A stretch of 64,000 nt of DNA from Pseudomonas abieticivorans (GCF_023509015.1 NZ_CP094975.1:1309501-1373500); one strand, 5' to 3'; counted from the stretch's first letter, positions 21,285 to 29,221 are shown. The notes: generated by a model from the sequence alone, not told the origin. Numbers and translations are program-made.

Positions 21285-22348
21285 GTCGGCTCGCCTACCT
21301 TGATTCCCTACGGGGCATTGCTGCTGTTCTGGTCGTCGTCACCCACCTCTGGTTGCCGTCGTGGTCGATGCCTAACCACTTCCTGCTCGACATCGGCAAG
21401 ATGGGGGTCATCTGGTTCTTCCTGCTCAGCGGGGTGGTCATTCCGTTCAGCCTGCAGCCAGGCCCCGGCGGTGCTCGGCGATTTATCGTGTCGCGGGGGC
21501 TGCGGCTATATCCCACCTATTGGCTATCGATGGCGGTGTTCGTCGCCATGTTGGTGCTGACCCACGCGGAGCTGCCGAGTGGCCGCACCGTCATTGCCAA
21601 CCTGACCATGCTGCAGGCAGCGCTTGGCTACAGCGACGTGGTAGGGCTGTACTGGACGCTGTTCATCGAATGGGTGTTCTACGCCCTGTGCCTGGGCCTG
21701 ATGCTGACGGGCAAGCTCCACAACACGGTGTTTCGCGCCCTCTGCGCGTTGGGGCTGCTGTTGGTCGCCTTGGCAATGGGCCTGGCCCGCATGCTGCTTC
21801 AACGCAAGTTGCCGGTAGCCCTGCCGCTCGGGCTTTCATTGATGTTGTTCGGCTCGATCTGGCGCGACTGGATACTGGGCCAGGCGAACGCTACGAGTAA
21901 GCGTTGTGCCGTTGCGCTGCTCGGGGCCTTCATCGTAGTGCTGCCGCCGACCTTCTACACGGCCTACAGCTTCGATACCGGCCTGGGCGAGTACTGGGTG
22001 CGTTATCTGTTTACCTATGCCCTGGCCATCGGCAGCTTCCTGGTGCTGACCCAGCGCGTCCGCCTGCAGCAGCCACTCCTGCTGTGGCTGGGCACCCGGA
22101 GTTACTCGCTGTACCTGCTGCACCCCAGCATGGCATTGCTGGCGGGTTACTGGCTGGGCAACGCCACGCCGTCGACCTTGCTGGCGCTGGTGGCGACCAG
22201 CCTTGCGTTTCTGGCAGCACATTTGAGTTATCGCTACGTCGAGTTGCCCTTCATGCAGTTGAGCAAACGCCTCAACGGCAAAGCGCGAGCCCCCATGCCC
22301 TTCGTCCCTGAATTGCAGGTGCCTCAAAAAACCAGCAATCGACCCTGA
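21281..22348 (+). CDS. Acyltransferase family 3 membrane protein
   Basis: A multi-pass inner-membrane O-acyltransferase of the Acyl_transf_3 (OafA/YrhL/NodX) family, which usually adds acetyl groups to polysaccharides or lipids; the substrate is not identifiable. Of 355 residues, the N-terminus MSRLAYLDSLRGIAAVLVVV contains the family DSLRGIAA block, with the conserved His at about 22 (THLW). A second block WFFLLSGVVIPFSL is at about 45-58, and about ten hydrophobic segments follow. No SGNH domain is fused. It stands alone between two direct repeats next to tRNA-Leu, which suggests horizontal acquisition. Confidence 0.88.
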   Translation: MSRLAYLDSLRGIAAVLVVVTHLWLPSWSMPNHFLLDIGKMGVIWFFLLSGVVIPFSLQPGPGGARRFIVSRGLRLYPTYWLSMAVFVAMLVLTHAELPSGRTVIANLTMLQAALGYSDVVGLYWTLFIEWVFYALCLGLMLTGKLHNTVFRALCALGLLLVALAMGLARMLLQRKLPVALPLGLSLMLFGSIWRDWILGQANATSKRCAVALLGAFIVVLPPTFYTAYSFDTGLGEYWVRYLFTYALAIGSFLVLTQRVRLQQPLLLWLGTRSYSLYLLHPSMALLAGYWLGNATPSTLLALVATSLAFLAAHLSYRYVELPFMQLSKRLNGKARAPMPFVPELQVPQKTSNRP

Positions 22349-22484
22349 TTTGCCGCAGCACTCGGCAGAATGCTGCAGCGCCCTATTTGGAGCGCAGAGC
22401 CCAATAGAATATCGTCACTGGGCCCACATCATCATGCGCATGCTTGGCTAGCTGAAAGAGCCGTCTAGCGGGATCGCAACAAAG

Positions 22485-22510
22485 AAACCGACCTTAGTGT
22501 CGGTTTTTTT
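22485..22510 (+). terminator. Terminator after the acyltransferase gene (duplicated)
   Basis: AAACCGAC ... GTCGGTTT stem followed by a T-run, a near copy of the tRNA-Leu terminator. It would end acyltransferase transcription about 140 bp past its stop. Confidence 0.85.
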
Positions 22511-22573
22511 GTGCCTGCGATTTGGCTTTGTGGGCGCAAGGCTTGCCGGCGATGAGCCCCCCACAACCACTCG

Positions 22574-23116
22574 CTACCCCCCTGTAGGAGCGGATTCATC
22601 CGCGAACAGACCGCCACGATTCATCTGACATACCGCAGTGGTCTTTTCGCGGATCAATCCGCCCCCACATAACCGCCGCTGCATGACAACCGTGCGCTCT
22701 TCACCGTGGTGCTCATCGCGCACTTTTTCAAAGCCCAGCTTGGCATAAAAGCCTTGCGCGGTGACGGAAGACGGTACCCGCAAAACCTCGACTCCTGCAT
22801 TCAGAGCGCTCGCCATAATGACCGTCATCAGTTGCCTGCCAAGCCCGGTGCCTTGATCGTTTGGCGCTACAAACATGCTGCGAACGACATCCCCATCCAG
22901 GCTGGCTGTCCCGGCAACCAAGGGGCCGCGGAGTATTACGTAGACCTCGCGCCGCGCCATCAGCAACTTGATCGCCTGGGGGGTAAAGCTTTGCTCCACG
23001 CGCGCGATAACCTCAGGCGAGTAGTCCAAACCGTTGGTCTCACGTAACGCCGCCACGATGACCTGGCTGATCGCTTCTGCATCCTCACCTGCTGCCAGGC
23101 GAACCCGATATTCCAT
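22574..23116 (-). CDS. GNAT acetyltransferase with REP-derived C-terminus
   Basis: GCN5-related N-acetyltransferase; substrate unknown. The 180-residue protein starts MEYRVRLAAGEDAEAISQVI. The acetyl-CoA loop is at about 91-100 (NDQGTGLGRQLM), preceded by the strand VVRSMFVAP, and the usual last strand is EERTVVMQRRL at about 143-153. The remaining ~27 residues (from CGGGLIREKTT) are translated from the REP pair of direct-repeat copy 2, whose sequence supplies the stop. The natural end was therefore probably near residue 153. The enzyme core looks intact. Confidence 0.82.
   Translation of the reverse strand: MEYRVRLAAGEDAEAISQVIVAALRETNGLDYSPEVIARVEQSFTPQAIKLLMARREVYVILRGPLVAGTASLDGDVVRSMFVAPNDQGTGLGRQLMTVIMASALNAGVEVLRVPSSVTAQGFYAKLGFEKVRDEHHGEERTVVMQRRLCGGGLIREKTTAVCQMNRGGLFADESAPTGG
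22583..22669. repeat. REP pair in direct repeat copy 2
   Basis: GTAGGAGCGGATTCATCCGC (from about 22584) faces TTCGCGGATCAATCCGCCCC (to about 22666). It overlaps the 3' end of the GNAT gene. Confidence 0.88.
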
Positions 23117-23204
23117 CTCGATCTCTCGTGGCGTGTAATCGTTGAAGCATAGACGCCGGTATACACTGAACCCTAAACCCGATTGCGACAGGCAGGCCCC
23201 TCAC

Positions 23205-23654
23205 ATGGAAGTCATCGAATGCTCCCTCAAGGACGTTGACCGCGTCGCCCAATTGTTCAACGAATACCGTGTGTTTTATGAACTGGCCGATGACCTGGCC
23301 GCTTCACGGGGATTTATCCAGGGCAACCTCGAAAAGAATGCCTCCAGGGTGTTTCTGCTGCTGGATGACGATCAGCAACCGGTGGCCTTTGCGCAGTTGT
23401 ACCCGGCGATCTGTTCGCTGGAGATGAAACCGTTTTACTGGCTGTACGATCTTTACGTGGCGGCCGCTGCAAGGAAAAAAGGCTTCGCGCGGGTGCTGAT
23501 GACTCACCTGACCACCACGTTGACCGCCGAAGGCGCCCAGCGCATCAGCCTGGATACCGCGCACGCCAACAAGGCGGCCCAGGCGCTGTACGAGTCACTG
23601 GGGTATGAGCGGGAAGCGCAATTCATTACCTATCATAAAATCCTCAAGCCCTGA
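23205..23654 (+). CDS. GNAT family N-acetyltransferase
   Basis: A 149-residue GCN5-related acetyltransferase that starts MEVIECSLKDVDRVAQLFNE. The acetyl-CoA binding segment is near residues 85-98 (VAAAARKKGFARVLM; the usual Q/RxxGxG/A appears as ARKKGFA). The C-terminal ALYESLGYERE is typical. The start codon follows a region shared with the divergent GNAT gene. Substrate is unknown. The open frame continues upstream from a TTG, but the family N-terminus begins at the ATG. Confidence 0.9.
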   Translation: MEVIECSLKDVDRVAQLFNEYRVFYELADDLAASRGFIQGNLEKNASRVFLLLDDDQQPVAFAQLYPAICSLEMKPFYWLYDLYVAAAARKKGFARVLMTHLTTTLTAEGAQRISLDTAHANKAAQALYESLGYEREAQFITYHKILKP

Positions 23655-23768
23655 CGCGGCTCAACATTCGCGCCAAGTACCTATCCAAGCGACGTGTGCC
23701 CTGCGAAAGCCTGGCCCAAACGCATACAATCCACACCTTTACCGTAACCCAGGCAGGCCCGTCAGAAT

Positions 23769-24944
23769 ATGGCGCTAGATCCACTCACACTGTTGACCCT
23801 TTCCATTGCCTTGGCAGCGGCCGCCGCACTGTACTTGGCGGTGGAGTGGCGCAGCATTCGCGAGCCTTCGCTGCTGTTCTGGAGCGCGGGGTTTGCGACT
23901 ATCACCGTGGGCTCCACGCTCGCCTTGCTGCGCAGCAGCGGGCTTTTGCTGGTGGGTATCTGGTTTGCCAACGGCTTGTTGGTGACGGCGCACTTCCTTT
24001 TCCTGCTGGGTGTGGCCCGTTTTACCGGGGCGCGCCTGTCGCGTGGGTGGTACCTGGTGTTCGTGGCCTGGGGGGTATTGCTGCTGTTGCCGGATGAACC
24101 GTCGTGGTCGAAAGTGATGCTGGTGGCCAATTCACTGCTGGTGGCCCTGGTGACCATCCGTGCCAGCTTTCTGCTGCGCCCTCACGGCAAGTCGCTCAGC
24201 GTGGGCGCCGGGCAGTTGCGCTATGTGTTGCTGGTGCATGGGCTGTTCTACGCGGTGAAGGCATTGTCTGTCGTGATACCCGGCACGCTGATTGACCTGG
24301 CGGCGTTTCGTGGCGAGATCATCAAAGTTTCGCTGGTAGAGGGTGCGATGGCGATCATGTTGATTGCGCTGTCGATGACCGGCACCGAGCGCCACCGTCG
24401 GGAAAAACGCATCGAACGGCTGGCTGCGCGTGATCCGTTGACCGCCTTGTACAACCGCCGCGCTCTGGAAGTGCGAGCGCCACGGTTGTTGAGGGAAGTG
24501 TCGATCACCAAGCCGGGCGCGTTACTGCTGATCGATATCGATAACTTCAAGTTGGTTAACGATCTGTATGGGCATACGGCTGGGGATCGACTGCTGATCA
24601 CCCTGAGCGAGATGATTCGCACGGTGCTGCCGGAAGGTTCGCTGGCAGCTCGACTGGGCGGCGACGAGTTCGTCATCCTCCTCAATGATGCGTCGAGCGA
24701 GCGGATCGTGGAGTTGGGCAGTGCCTTGCGCGATCAATTCCACAAGGTGGCCTCGCAAACGTTCACCACCCCTGCGGCGGTCACCTTGAGTATCGGCGCC
24801 AGCCTGTTTGACCAACCGCCAGCCAGTTTGGCGGCCTTGATCGAGCAAGGAGATGCTGCGCTGTATGAGTCCAAGCGCGGTGGGCGCAACAGTATTCGTC
24901 TGGTTGATCGAACGCTGGCCAGCGACTCCCTCAGCCCTTCTTGA
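23769..24944 (+). CDS. Membrane diguanylate cyclase (GGDEF)
   Basis: Makes cyclic di-GMP from two GTP. Of 391 residues, seven hydrophobic segments span about 5-205 and form a MASE-like sensor region. The GGDEF domain is at about 220-380. The active-site motif LGGDEFVIL (297-301 for GGDEF) is intact, and DPLTALYNRRAL marks the domain start. The RxxD inhibitory site five residues ahead of GGDEF is absent (PEGS occupies it), so product inhibition through that site is not expected. Its last 14 bp overlap the convergent small secreted-protein gene. Confidence 0.92.
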   Translation: MALDPLTLLTLSIALAAAAALYLAVEWRSIREPSLLFWSAGFATITVGSTLALLRSSGLLLVGIWFANGLLVTAHFLFLLGVARFTGARLSRGWYLVFVAWGVLLLLPDEPSWSKVMLVANSLLVALVTIRASFLLRPHGKSLSVGAGQLRYVLLVHGLFYAVKALSVVIPGTLIDLAAFRGEIIKVSLVEGAMAIMLIALSMTGTERHRREKRIERLAARDPLTALYNRRALEVRAPRLLREVSITKPGALLLIDIDNFKLVNDLYGHTAGDRLLITLSEMIRTVLPEGSLAARLGGDEFVILLNDASSERIVELGSALRDQFHKVASQTFTTPAAVTLSIGASLFDQPPASLAALIEQGDAALYESKRGGRNSIRLVDRTLASDSLSPS

Positions 24945-25224
24945 CCTCACAGACGCCATGGGCTTTTTTCTTCCCGGTGTAGGAAACATCTGCAGAGCCG
25001 TCCGGGTTGATGCTCAAGGAGATGGTCACGCCGCTGCCCTGAGCCTCGTAGTAATTTTGGTTGAAGGTTTTAAGCTTGCCTTCCTTGCCGTTGATGTAGA
25101 TCGGCCCGCCTTCGTCGGCGTGCACTTGGATCTTGCCAGGACAGGTTGCGTTAACCAACGGGATGGCGGCGTTCGCCGCGCCGCAGGCGACGAGTAGCAA
25201 GGTCAGGGCGAGTGTTTTTTTCAT
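24931..25224 (-). CDS. Small periplasmic protein, function unknown
   Basis: A 97-residue protein with a clear Sec signal peptide (MKKTLALTLLLVACGAANA, cut after about 19). The mature part has two cysteines, one near its start (ATCPGK) and one near its end (HGVCEVKKG), likely disulfide-bonded. Its sequence suggests a small beta-rich fold (GGPIYINGKEGKLKTF). I chose the ATG at 25224; nine further in-frame codons upstream look unrelated. I do not recognise the family. Confidence 0.8.
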   Translation of the reverse strand: MKKTLALTLLLVACGAANAAIPLVNATCPGKIQVHADEGGPIYINGKEGKLKTFNQNYYEAQGSGVTISLSINPDGSADVSYTGKKKAHGVCEVKKG

Positions 25225-25346
25225 GACTGCATCTCCAGGCAAAGGCATCACCCCTCTTTCGGACGATGAGAGAGCGGTGTTGGACTTGCAGGATAAGCAG
25301 ACCGCGCTCGATTGTCACAGGCCAAGCGCAGGAGAACTGCCAAGCT

Positions 25347-25538
25347 TTAATCGTGCATCAGCCCATAGCTGTACTGGCTGAAATTGCTGCCCAGGTGCGT
25401 GCCACCTGTGGCTTGGCTGGTATTGCCCGCATCCAGCGCGCGACAGTTTTCGGTGTAGCAAGCGCTTGGGTTGGTGCCGGCGCAAGCGCTGAGCAGCAAG
25501 GCGCTGGCGACGAGGATCACTTTGAGGTTCAACTTCAT
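25347..25538 (-). CDS. Small lipoprotein, function unknown
   Basis: A 63-residue protein: lipoprotein signal MKLNLKVILVASALLLSAC with lipobox LSAC (Cys19). A short Ser/Thr/Gly-rich mature part has two more cysteines (SACYTENCRAL) and ends NFSQYSYGLMHD. The frame extends far upstream but only this part has protein-like character, and the ATG at 25538 fits the signal peptide. No family is recognised. Confidence 0.75.
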   Translation of the reverse strand: MKLNLKVILVASALLLSACAGTNPSACYTENCRALDAGNTSQATGGTHLGSNFSQYSYGLMHD

Positions 25539-25703
25539 GTGTTCAGTCTCCGGGGACTGGAAGCCGGGGGGATGCGGGGTCTCAGTCAGCTTACGCCAGC
25601 GTTGGGGTTTCGTCCTGTAGTGGGCTGCAATCTTCATAATTGGCCGTGGCGCGCCCGGTCGCGCTACGATCCCCCTCTCCCACTTCGCTTGAGACGGATG
25701 CCA

Positions 25704-26285
25704 ATGCAGCTCTACATCGCAAGGCACGGCGAAACCGCACCCAACTCCGAGGGCCGCTACGTCGGCTCCCTGAACCCCGCCCTTACCGAGCGAGGCATCC
25801 AGCAAGCCCAGGCCTTGCGCGATCAGTTGCCCACGGCCATTGATGCCATCGTCGTATCCCCGTTATTACGTGCCCGGCAAACCGCCGAGGTCCTCGGCCA
25901 AGCCTTGCAACTGCCGCTGCATACGCTGGAGCATTTTCGCGAGCGCAACGTGGGCGTGTTCGAAGGGCTGACCCAGGCTGAAGCAAAGGCGCGTTACCCG
26001 GACCTATGGGCGCAAAACATCACTCGGCAATGGGACGCAGGCCCGCCGCAGGGTGAATCCATCGCCGAGGTGGTGGCGCGGGTGGCGCTTGGGTTACGCG
26101 AGTTGGTAGCGACTTATCCTGGCCAAGTGGTGGTGTTGGTGGCCCATGGTTTTGTCGGCAAGACAATCCGTGCGCTGGTGCGGCAGGACTTTTCGGATTT
26201 TTATGAGTGGCAGTTGGCGAATGGGCAGGTGTTGCAGTTGGTGTTAGCCGAGCCTTGGGTAGCTGACGCACCGGGGCGCCCATGA
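25704..26285 (+). CDS. Histidine phosphatase family protein
   Basis: Phosphohydrolase of the phosphoglycerate-mutase-like (histidine phosphatase) superfamily; the substrate is not determined. The catalytic motif is ARHGETAPN at about residues 6-14 (MQLYIARHGET). The second His is in VLVAHGFVGKTI (about 145), and the proton-donor Glu region is FRERNVGVFEGL. The ATG at 25704 has GAGACGG at good spacing, and another ATG two codons earlier is possible. It overlaps the next gene by ATGA, so the two are translationally coupled. Some relatives are alpha-ribazole phosphatases (CobC), but no cobalamin genes are nearby. Confidence 0.88.
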   Translation: MQLYIARHGETAPNSEGRYVGSLNPALTERGIQQAQALRDQLPTAIDAIVVSPLLRARQTAEVLGQALQLPLHTLEHFRERNVGVFEGLTQAEAKARYPDLWAQNITRQWDAGPPQGESIAEVVARVALGLRELVATYPGQVVVLVAHGFVGKTIRALVRQDFSDFYEWQLANGQVLQLVLAEPWVADAPGRP

Positions 26286-26929
26286 GTGCGATCAGACGCA
26301 TCGCGTGTTTACATACCCATGACAGCAATATCGCGGTGTTCGACGCTGCCGCGCAAGCCTTGGGCATAGCGCCTGAAATGCTTGTACACACGGTACGTTC
26401 GGATTTGCTGGCAGCGGTTGAGGCTGAAGGCTTGACGGCCCAATTACGTGAGCAAACCGGCGCGCTTTTGCATCGCCTGGCTCAGGAAAACACTGCGGTA
26501 CTGCTCACGTGTTCAAGCCTGGGGCCTGTGGTGGATGGCTTGGGGCAGGCCCAGATACTGCGAGCGGATGCAGCATTGGCGGTGGCAGCCGTTCAGGGTG
26601 GGCAACGGGTGGTGGTGTTATGTGCGGCGCCTTCCACGGTGTCGGCTACGGGTGAGCTGTTTAACGCGGCGGCGCAGGCAACCGGGGCTTGGGTGGAGGT
26701 ACGCTTAGTTGACGGCGCTTGGGCGCTGTTCAAGGCCGGTGAGCGGGAGCGCTACTTTGAAAGAATCAGGACTGCGGTGGCGATAGCTTTTAAGGAAGGT
26801 GCCGAGGTAGTGGCGTTGGCGCAAGCCTCGATGGCAGGGGCAACTCACGATGAACCGCCTGGCCTGCACGTGCTGACCAGTCCGCGGGCCAGTGTAGCGG
26901 CTGCCGTGGCATTGGCTTTTCGCGGATAA
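26282..26929 (+). CDS. Asp/Glu racemase-like protein
   Basis: A 215-residue protein resembling the Asp/Glu/hydantoin racemase superfamily. The N-terminal half carries a Cys in VLLTCSSLGPVVDG (about residue 76), the position of a catalytic Cys in that family. The C-terminal half has ALAQASMAGA, where the second Cys is replaced by Ala, so racemase activity is uncertain. It is coupled to the phosphatase gene by a 4-bp overlap. The last codons (AFRG and TAA) are supplied by a REP element. Confidence 0.75.
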   Translation: MSAIRRIACLHTHDSNIAVFDAAAQALGIAPEMLVHTVRSDLLAAVEAEGLTAQLREQTGALLHRLAQENTAVLLTCSSLGPVVDGLGQAQILRADAALAVAAVQGGQRVVVLCAAPSTVSATGELFNAAAQATGAWVEVRLVDGAWALFKAGERERYFERIRTAVAIAFKEGAEVVALAQASMAGATHDEPPGLHVLTSPRASVAAAVALAFRG

Positions 26930-26984
26930 ATCCGCTCCTACAGGGGCATCGAGTGCTCTGTAGCAACGGATTTATCCGCGAAAG
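26917..26984. repeat. REP pair that ends two convergent frames
   Basis: TTCGCGGATAAATCCGCTCC (from about 26919) faces GCAACGGATTTATCCGCGAA (to about 26982). Read inwards on either strand, TTT-CGC-GGA-TAA closes the reading frame of the neighbour: the racemase-like gene on + and the AraC remnant on -. Confidence 0.9.
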
Positions 26985-27070
26985 GCGCCAGGGGTCACGC
27001 CGACGATTCTCTTGAACGTCCGGGCCATGTGGCTTTGGTCGAAGAAACCACACCCCGACGGCGTAGCGAT
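26972..27070 (-). pseudogene. AraC-family regulator remnant (C-terminal HTH only)
   Basis: The reverse strand encodes GFFDQSHMARTFKR followed by IVGVTPGAFRG and a TAA from the REP. This is the recognition-helix end of an AraC/XylS DNA-binding domain. Only about 32 codons remain, with no start; the sequence upstream is the 3' end of the DUF3828-like gene. It is a deletion scar of a former regulator gene. Confidence 0.8.
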
Positions 27071-27516
27071 CACTGCTCCGTCGGCACCACTTCCACCGAT
27101 GTAATCCGCCAGCCCATCTTGTCCTTGCCCAACGACACGTTCAGCACCTGGGCATTGTCTTGGGTCGTGCCCAACACCACGTTCTCCTTGGCCACCACGC
27201 CCTTGAGCGATTGCTCGGTAACGTTGATGTGGGTCAGCCAGGTTTCGTCATAGTCCTGGGACTTGATGAAGTAGTCCTCTTCCAACCCGCCTTCGGCCTT
27301 GGCCTGTTGATCGATGCTCTTGAGCAGGCTGTCGGCGGCGAAGGTTTGCATGCGCGCGACGTCGTCGGTCAGCGGCACCTTGTCCTGGCTCAGGCGCTTG
27401 AGGTACCAGCTGTAGAAGGCTTGGGTGGTCTGTTGCGGGGTTTGGGCATCGTCGGCCAGTGCAGGGGTCAAGTGCAGGCCGGCCAGTGCTACCACCAGTG
27501 ACAAAAGACGTTTCAT
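27070..27516 (-). CDS. Periplasmic DUF3828 (YbjP/YqhG-like) protein
   Basis: A 148-residue secreted protein of unknown function. The signal peptide is MKRLLSLVVALAGLHLTPALA. The mature part (TTQAFYSWYLKRLSQDKVPLT, then DDYFIKSQDYDETW-like residues) resembles the DUF3828 family of periplasmic or lipoprotein-linked proteins. Start at 27516; a six-codon upstream extension is possible. Its stop directly abuts the AraC remnant, so the deletion ended at the border of this gene. Confidence 0.75.
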   Translation of the reverse strand: MKRLLSLVVALAGLHLTPALADDAQTPQQTTQAFYSWYLKRLSQDKVPLTDDVARMQTFAADSLLKSIDQQAKAEGGLEEDYFIKSQDYDETWLTHINVTEQSLKGVVAKENVVLGTTQDNAQVLNVSLGKDKMGWRITSVEVVPTEQ

Positions 27517-27667
27517 GAACAGTTCCATTACCAAGTGGGTGGATGAAAGCGCTTGGGATTGTGCCGCGATTCGCAGGCCTGTGCCAACCGGCGATTGCGC
27601 CGTTTGTTCAAGCGCGACAAGGGCTGCAAGGGCGACGCTGGGTGCTTCTTACATAAGGGAGTGCGGT

Positions 27668-28558
27668 ATGCGTAGCCTGTATGCACCGGTGTTTTTCTTT
27701 GGATTTATCGGCGGGGCGGTAGTACTGGTGTCGGCAGGCTTGCCTGGGTGGCTGCCGGTGTTACTGCTGGCGGCAATTGCCTTGTCACAGGCCAGTGAGG
27801 TGCTGCTGCCGTATCGGCCGGCCTGGAACCATGGGCAAGGCGACGGCCTGCGGGACACGGCCCATGCACTGATCAACGAAACCTTGAACGTGCTCAGTGT
27901 GGCCGCCATCCCCCTGGTGGCGACATGGCTTCCCAGTGCGCACCTTTGGCCCGGGGACTGGCCGCTGGGCCTGCAACTGCTGCTGGCCATCATATTCGCG
28001 GACGTGGGCATCACGCTGGTGCATTACGCCAGCCACCGCTGGCCTTTGCTATGGCGCTTGCACGCGGTGCACCACAGCGTGAAGCGCATGTATGGCTTCA
28101 ATGGCTTGATGAAGCACCCGCTGCACCAATTGCTCGAAGCCTTGGGCGGCACGCTGCCGTTGCTGTTGTGCGGTTTACCGCAAGAGGTGGCCGTATTGCT
28201 GGCCTTCAGCATTGCCATCCAATTGCTGCTGCAGCACAGCAATGTGGACATGCGCATCGGCCCCCTGCGCCATGTGTTCGCCTGGGCGCCGTTGCATCGG
28301 TTGCACCATCTGAAATATGGCACCACGGGCGATGTGAATTTCGCGCTGTTTTTCAGTGGCTGGGATCGGCTACTGGGGACAGCCTTGCACCTGCCCCATT
28401 ACCCGCTGGCCGATGATGACCTGGGCATCGGCGACCGCCCGGATTACCCGGTGGCCTACCTGCAGCAATTGGCGGAGCCCTTTCGCAACGAACCAAACGT
28501 TCATCCCGCAGCCCCGCTCCCATTGGTTTTGCGCCTGGCATTAGTCGAGCAAACGTAG
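27668..28558 (+). CDS. Sterol desaturase / fatty acid hydroxylase family protein
   Basis: Membrane di-iron oxygenase of the sterol desaturase superfamily (PF04116); substrate unknown, probably a lipid. Of 296 residues, several hydrophobic segments cover about 5-120. The histidine boxes are HYASH (about 118), HAVHH (about 132) and HRLHH (about 215). The ATG at 27668 has AAGGGAG upstream. It is convergent with the AraC gene, and the two frames overlap by 18 bp at their 3' ends. Confidence 0.9.
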   Translation: MRSLYAPVFFFGFIGGAVVLVSAGLPGWLPVLLLAAIALSQASEVLLPYRPAWNHGQGDGLRDTAHALINETLNVLSVAAIPLVATWLPSAHLWPGDWPLGLQLLLAIIFADVGITLVHYASHRWPLLWRLHAVHHSVKRMYGFNGLMKHPLHQLLEALGGTLPLLLCGLPQEVAVLLAFSIAIQLLLQHSNVDMRIGPLRHVFAWAPLHRLHHLKYGTTGDVNFALFFSGWDRLLGTALHLPHYPLADDDLGIGDRPDYPVAYLQQLAEPFRNEPNVHPAAPLPLVLRLALVEQT

Positions 28559-29221
28559 CGCCAGATGCCGCACGGTGCGGTCAGCGCGAATGCCGAACTG
28601 CCTGCGAATGCTGCGCGACAGGTGCGCCGAATCGGCAAAGCCTGCCGCATGGGCCGCATCGGTCAAACTGCTGCCAGCCAGCGCCAGTGCCAACGCCCGA
28701 CGAAGGCGTTGCCACAGCACCAGGCGGCGCACCGAAAGCCCCAGGCTGCCGCTGAACAGGCGTTCCAACTGGCTGACTGAAAGTGCCGCCTCGCGGGCCA
28801 GGTGATGGGCAGGCAAGGCCTCCTCCCCCACTGCCCGGATCTGCTCCATTGCCTTGATCAGGCGTGGGTCCAGCGGGCGACGAGGGGTGTGGTGCAAGCG
28901 CTCGGCCAAGCGCTCAAGGTCGGGCCCGGCCTGCTCGCAGGCCCGTTGAAGCTCGGTTAGATCAAACGCCAGCGGCTCTGCGTAGACCGCAATCATGGGT
29001 TGATCGGGAATCAGGATTTCGTGTTCCCGCATCGACTCGATCAGCAGTAACGGGCCGCACTGCGGCAAGCCTTGAACCCGCGCGCACACCTCCCCACCCA
29101 GCGCCAGCAGGGCTTGGTGAGCATAATGGGCGTGGCGATGGGTTTGCCCGGCTTTACCGCCGACCAGGCAGTAGTCGGGGCCTAGCCACAGGGCGCCTTG
29201 CCAAGGTTGGTTGATGATCAA
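28541..29221 (-). CDS. AraC family transcriptional regulator
   Basis: A 226-residue regulator. An N-terminal cupin-like sensor part carries a His-rich stretch (QTHRHAHYAHQ, about 30-40). The C-terminal double HTH is at about 135-225 (AALSVSQLERLFSGSLGLS and HAAGFADSAHLSRSIRRQFG). I chose a TTG at 29219-29221 that overlaps the antitoxin stop (TTGA) and has AGGAAATG upstream. The frame stays open 32 codons further, inside the antitoxin gene. It shares a transcript with the toxin-antitoxin genes. Its target could be the convergent desaturase gene (inference). Confidence 0.82.
   Translation of the reverse strand: MIINQPWQGALWLGPDYCLVGGKAGQTHRHAHYAHQALLALGGEVCARVQGLPQCGPLLLIESMREHEILIPDQPMIAVYAEPLAFDLTELQRACEQAGPDLERLAERLHHTPRRPLDPRLIKAMEQIRAVGEEALPAHHLAREAALSVSQLERLFSGSLGLSVRRLVLWQRLRRALALALAGSSLTDAAHAAGFADSAHLSRSIRRQFGIRADRTVRHLALRLLD

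Larger units (their letters stand above)
22465..22669. repeat. Direct repeat copy 2 (duplicate of tRNA-Leu 3' flank)
   Basis: Repeats 20559-20753. The 69-bp block at 22465-22533 matches except at four positions, a variable middle follows, then a REP pair with the same inner spacer CTGACATACCGCAGTG. No tRNA sequence precedes it. Its REP part also encodes the C-terminus of the adjoining GNAT gene. Confidence 0.85.

Noticed and set aside
20461..22669. A classical att-site integration at tRNA-Leu
   Set aside because: The direct repeat starts after the tRNA and does not include its 3' end, and no integrase is present, so a standard tyrosine-integrase att pair is not supported.
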